A stretch of DNA of 5,352 nt from Synechococcales cyanobacterium PMM_0003 (GTDB taxonomy: Bacteria > Cyanobacteriota > Cyanobacteriia > Pseudanabaenales > Pseudanabaenaceae), in NCBI GenBank assembly GCA_949128015.1, contig CASBRC010000378.1:1-5352 (forward strand), in the 5' to 3' direction. The position numbers and the translations under genes are program-made. Below the pieces are notes generated by a model, which saw only the letters and a list, made by a program, of their open reading frames with translations, did not search any database and had not been told where the DNA came from. This document shows positions 5,104 to 5,352 of this stretch, one piece after another (within the stretch, counting starts at the first letter, position 1; every line of letters starts with the position of its first letter).

Positions 5104-5352
5104 ATGACAACAGCAGTACGGAGACGCGAAAGCGCATCTATCTGGGATCAGTTTTGTAACTGGATCACCAGCACCGACAACCGCCTCTATGTAGGCTGGT
5201 TCGGCGTAATCATGATCCCATGCCTTCTAGCCGCAACAACTTGCTTCATCATTGCCTTCATCGCAGCACCTCCTGTCGATATTGACGGTATCCGTGAACC
5301 AGTCGCAGGTAGCTTGCTATTCGGCAACAACATGATTTCTGGTGCAGTCGTA
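5104..5352 (+). CDS. psbA: Photosystem II D1 protein, 5' part (cut by window end)
   Basis: The first 83 residues of D1 are present, beginning [21 protein letters not shown]1 pairs with D2 in the thylakoid-membrane reaction centre of photosystem II and carries most ligands of P680, the electron-transfer chain, the QB site and the Mn4CaO5 cluster. Visible here are the stromal N-terminus, the first membrane helix (about 32-54, GWFGVIMIP...FIIAFIAA), and the lumenal [17 protein letters not shown] (54-70), all near-identical to the family. The reading frame is open to the window edge, and the full protein of about 350-360 residues should continue beyond. Differences from the commonest D1 sequence include C40 (usually Thr), F73 (usually Tyr) and M77 (usually Ile). 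Which D1 isoform this is cannot be decided without residue 130 and the C-terminus. It has its own promoter and leader and is not part of the mur unit. Confidence 0.98.
   Translation, partial: MTTAVRRRESASIWDQFCNWITSTDNRLYVGWFGVIMIPCLLAATTCFIIAFIAAPPVDIDGIREPVAGSLLFGNNMISGAVV

Overview
The window is chromosomal DNA from a cyanobacterium. The evidence is the 5' end of psbA (photosystem II D1 protein) at the right edge, ten copies of the cyanobacterial octamer HIP1 (GCGATCGC), and a small TatA of cyanobacterial type. The GC content looks moderate to low, and the short palindromic repeats resemble those of filamentous lineages such as Pseudanabaena; that genus-level guess is inference only.

Layout. 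Bases 1-139 hold no gene I can identify, but carry a GC-rich double-palindrome repeat (34-118) just beyond the 3' end of tatA. A 57-codon tatA lies on the minus strand (140-313) and diverges from an unrecognised 173-aa gene (392-913), which ends in a long perfect hairpin. A 162-aa TerB-like gene follows (1065-1553), then a second, larger copy of the double-palindrome repeat with 11-bp terminal inverted repeats (1567-1706). Next comes a Crp/Fnr-family regulator (1815-2507) with its own hairpin at the stop codon. The peptidoglycan precursor genes murC (2583-3959) and murB (4051-4947) are next, separated by an exceptionally strong 32-bp hairpin. The last part is a psbA promoter and leader (about 5006-5103) and the first 83 codons of psbA, cut by the window end.

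How the genes work together. MurB makes UDP-N-acetylmuramate and MurC adds L-alanine to it, so the pair forms two consecutive cytoplasmic steps of cell-wall synthesis and would be expected to be co-transcribed, but for the hairpin between them. TatA belongs to the twin-arginine export machinery and psbA to photosystem II; neither has a visible functional link to the mur genes. The TerB-like and Crp-like genes have no demonstrable target here.

I see no new defence system, CRISPR array, tRNA, rRNA or insertion-sequence transposase. The genes are mostly ordinary cyanobacterial ones. The most interesting material lies between them: two hairpins that share an identical 13-bp outer stem but have unrelated, fully paired inner stems; a hairpin at three of the four plus-strand gene ends; a two-copy miniature repeat; and HIP1 sites confined to the mur half of the window.
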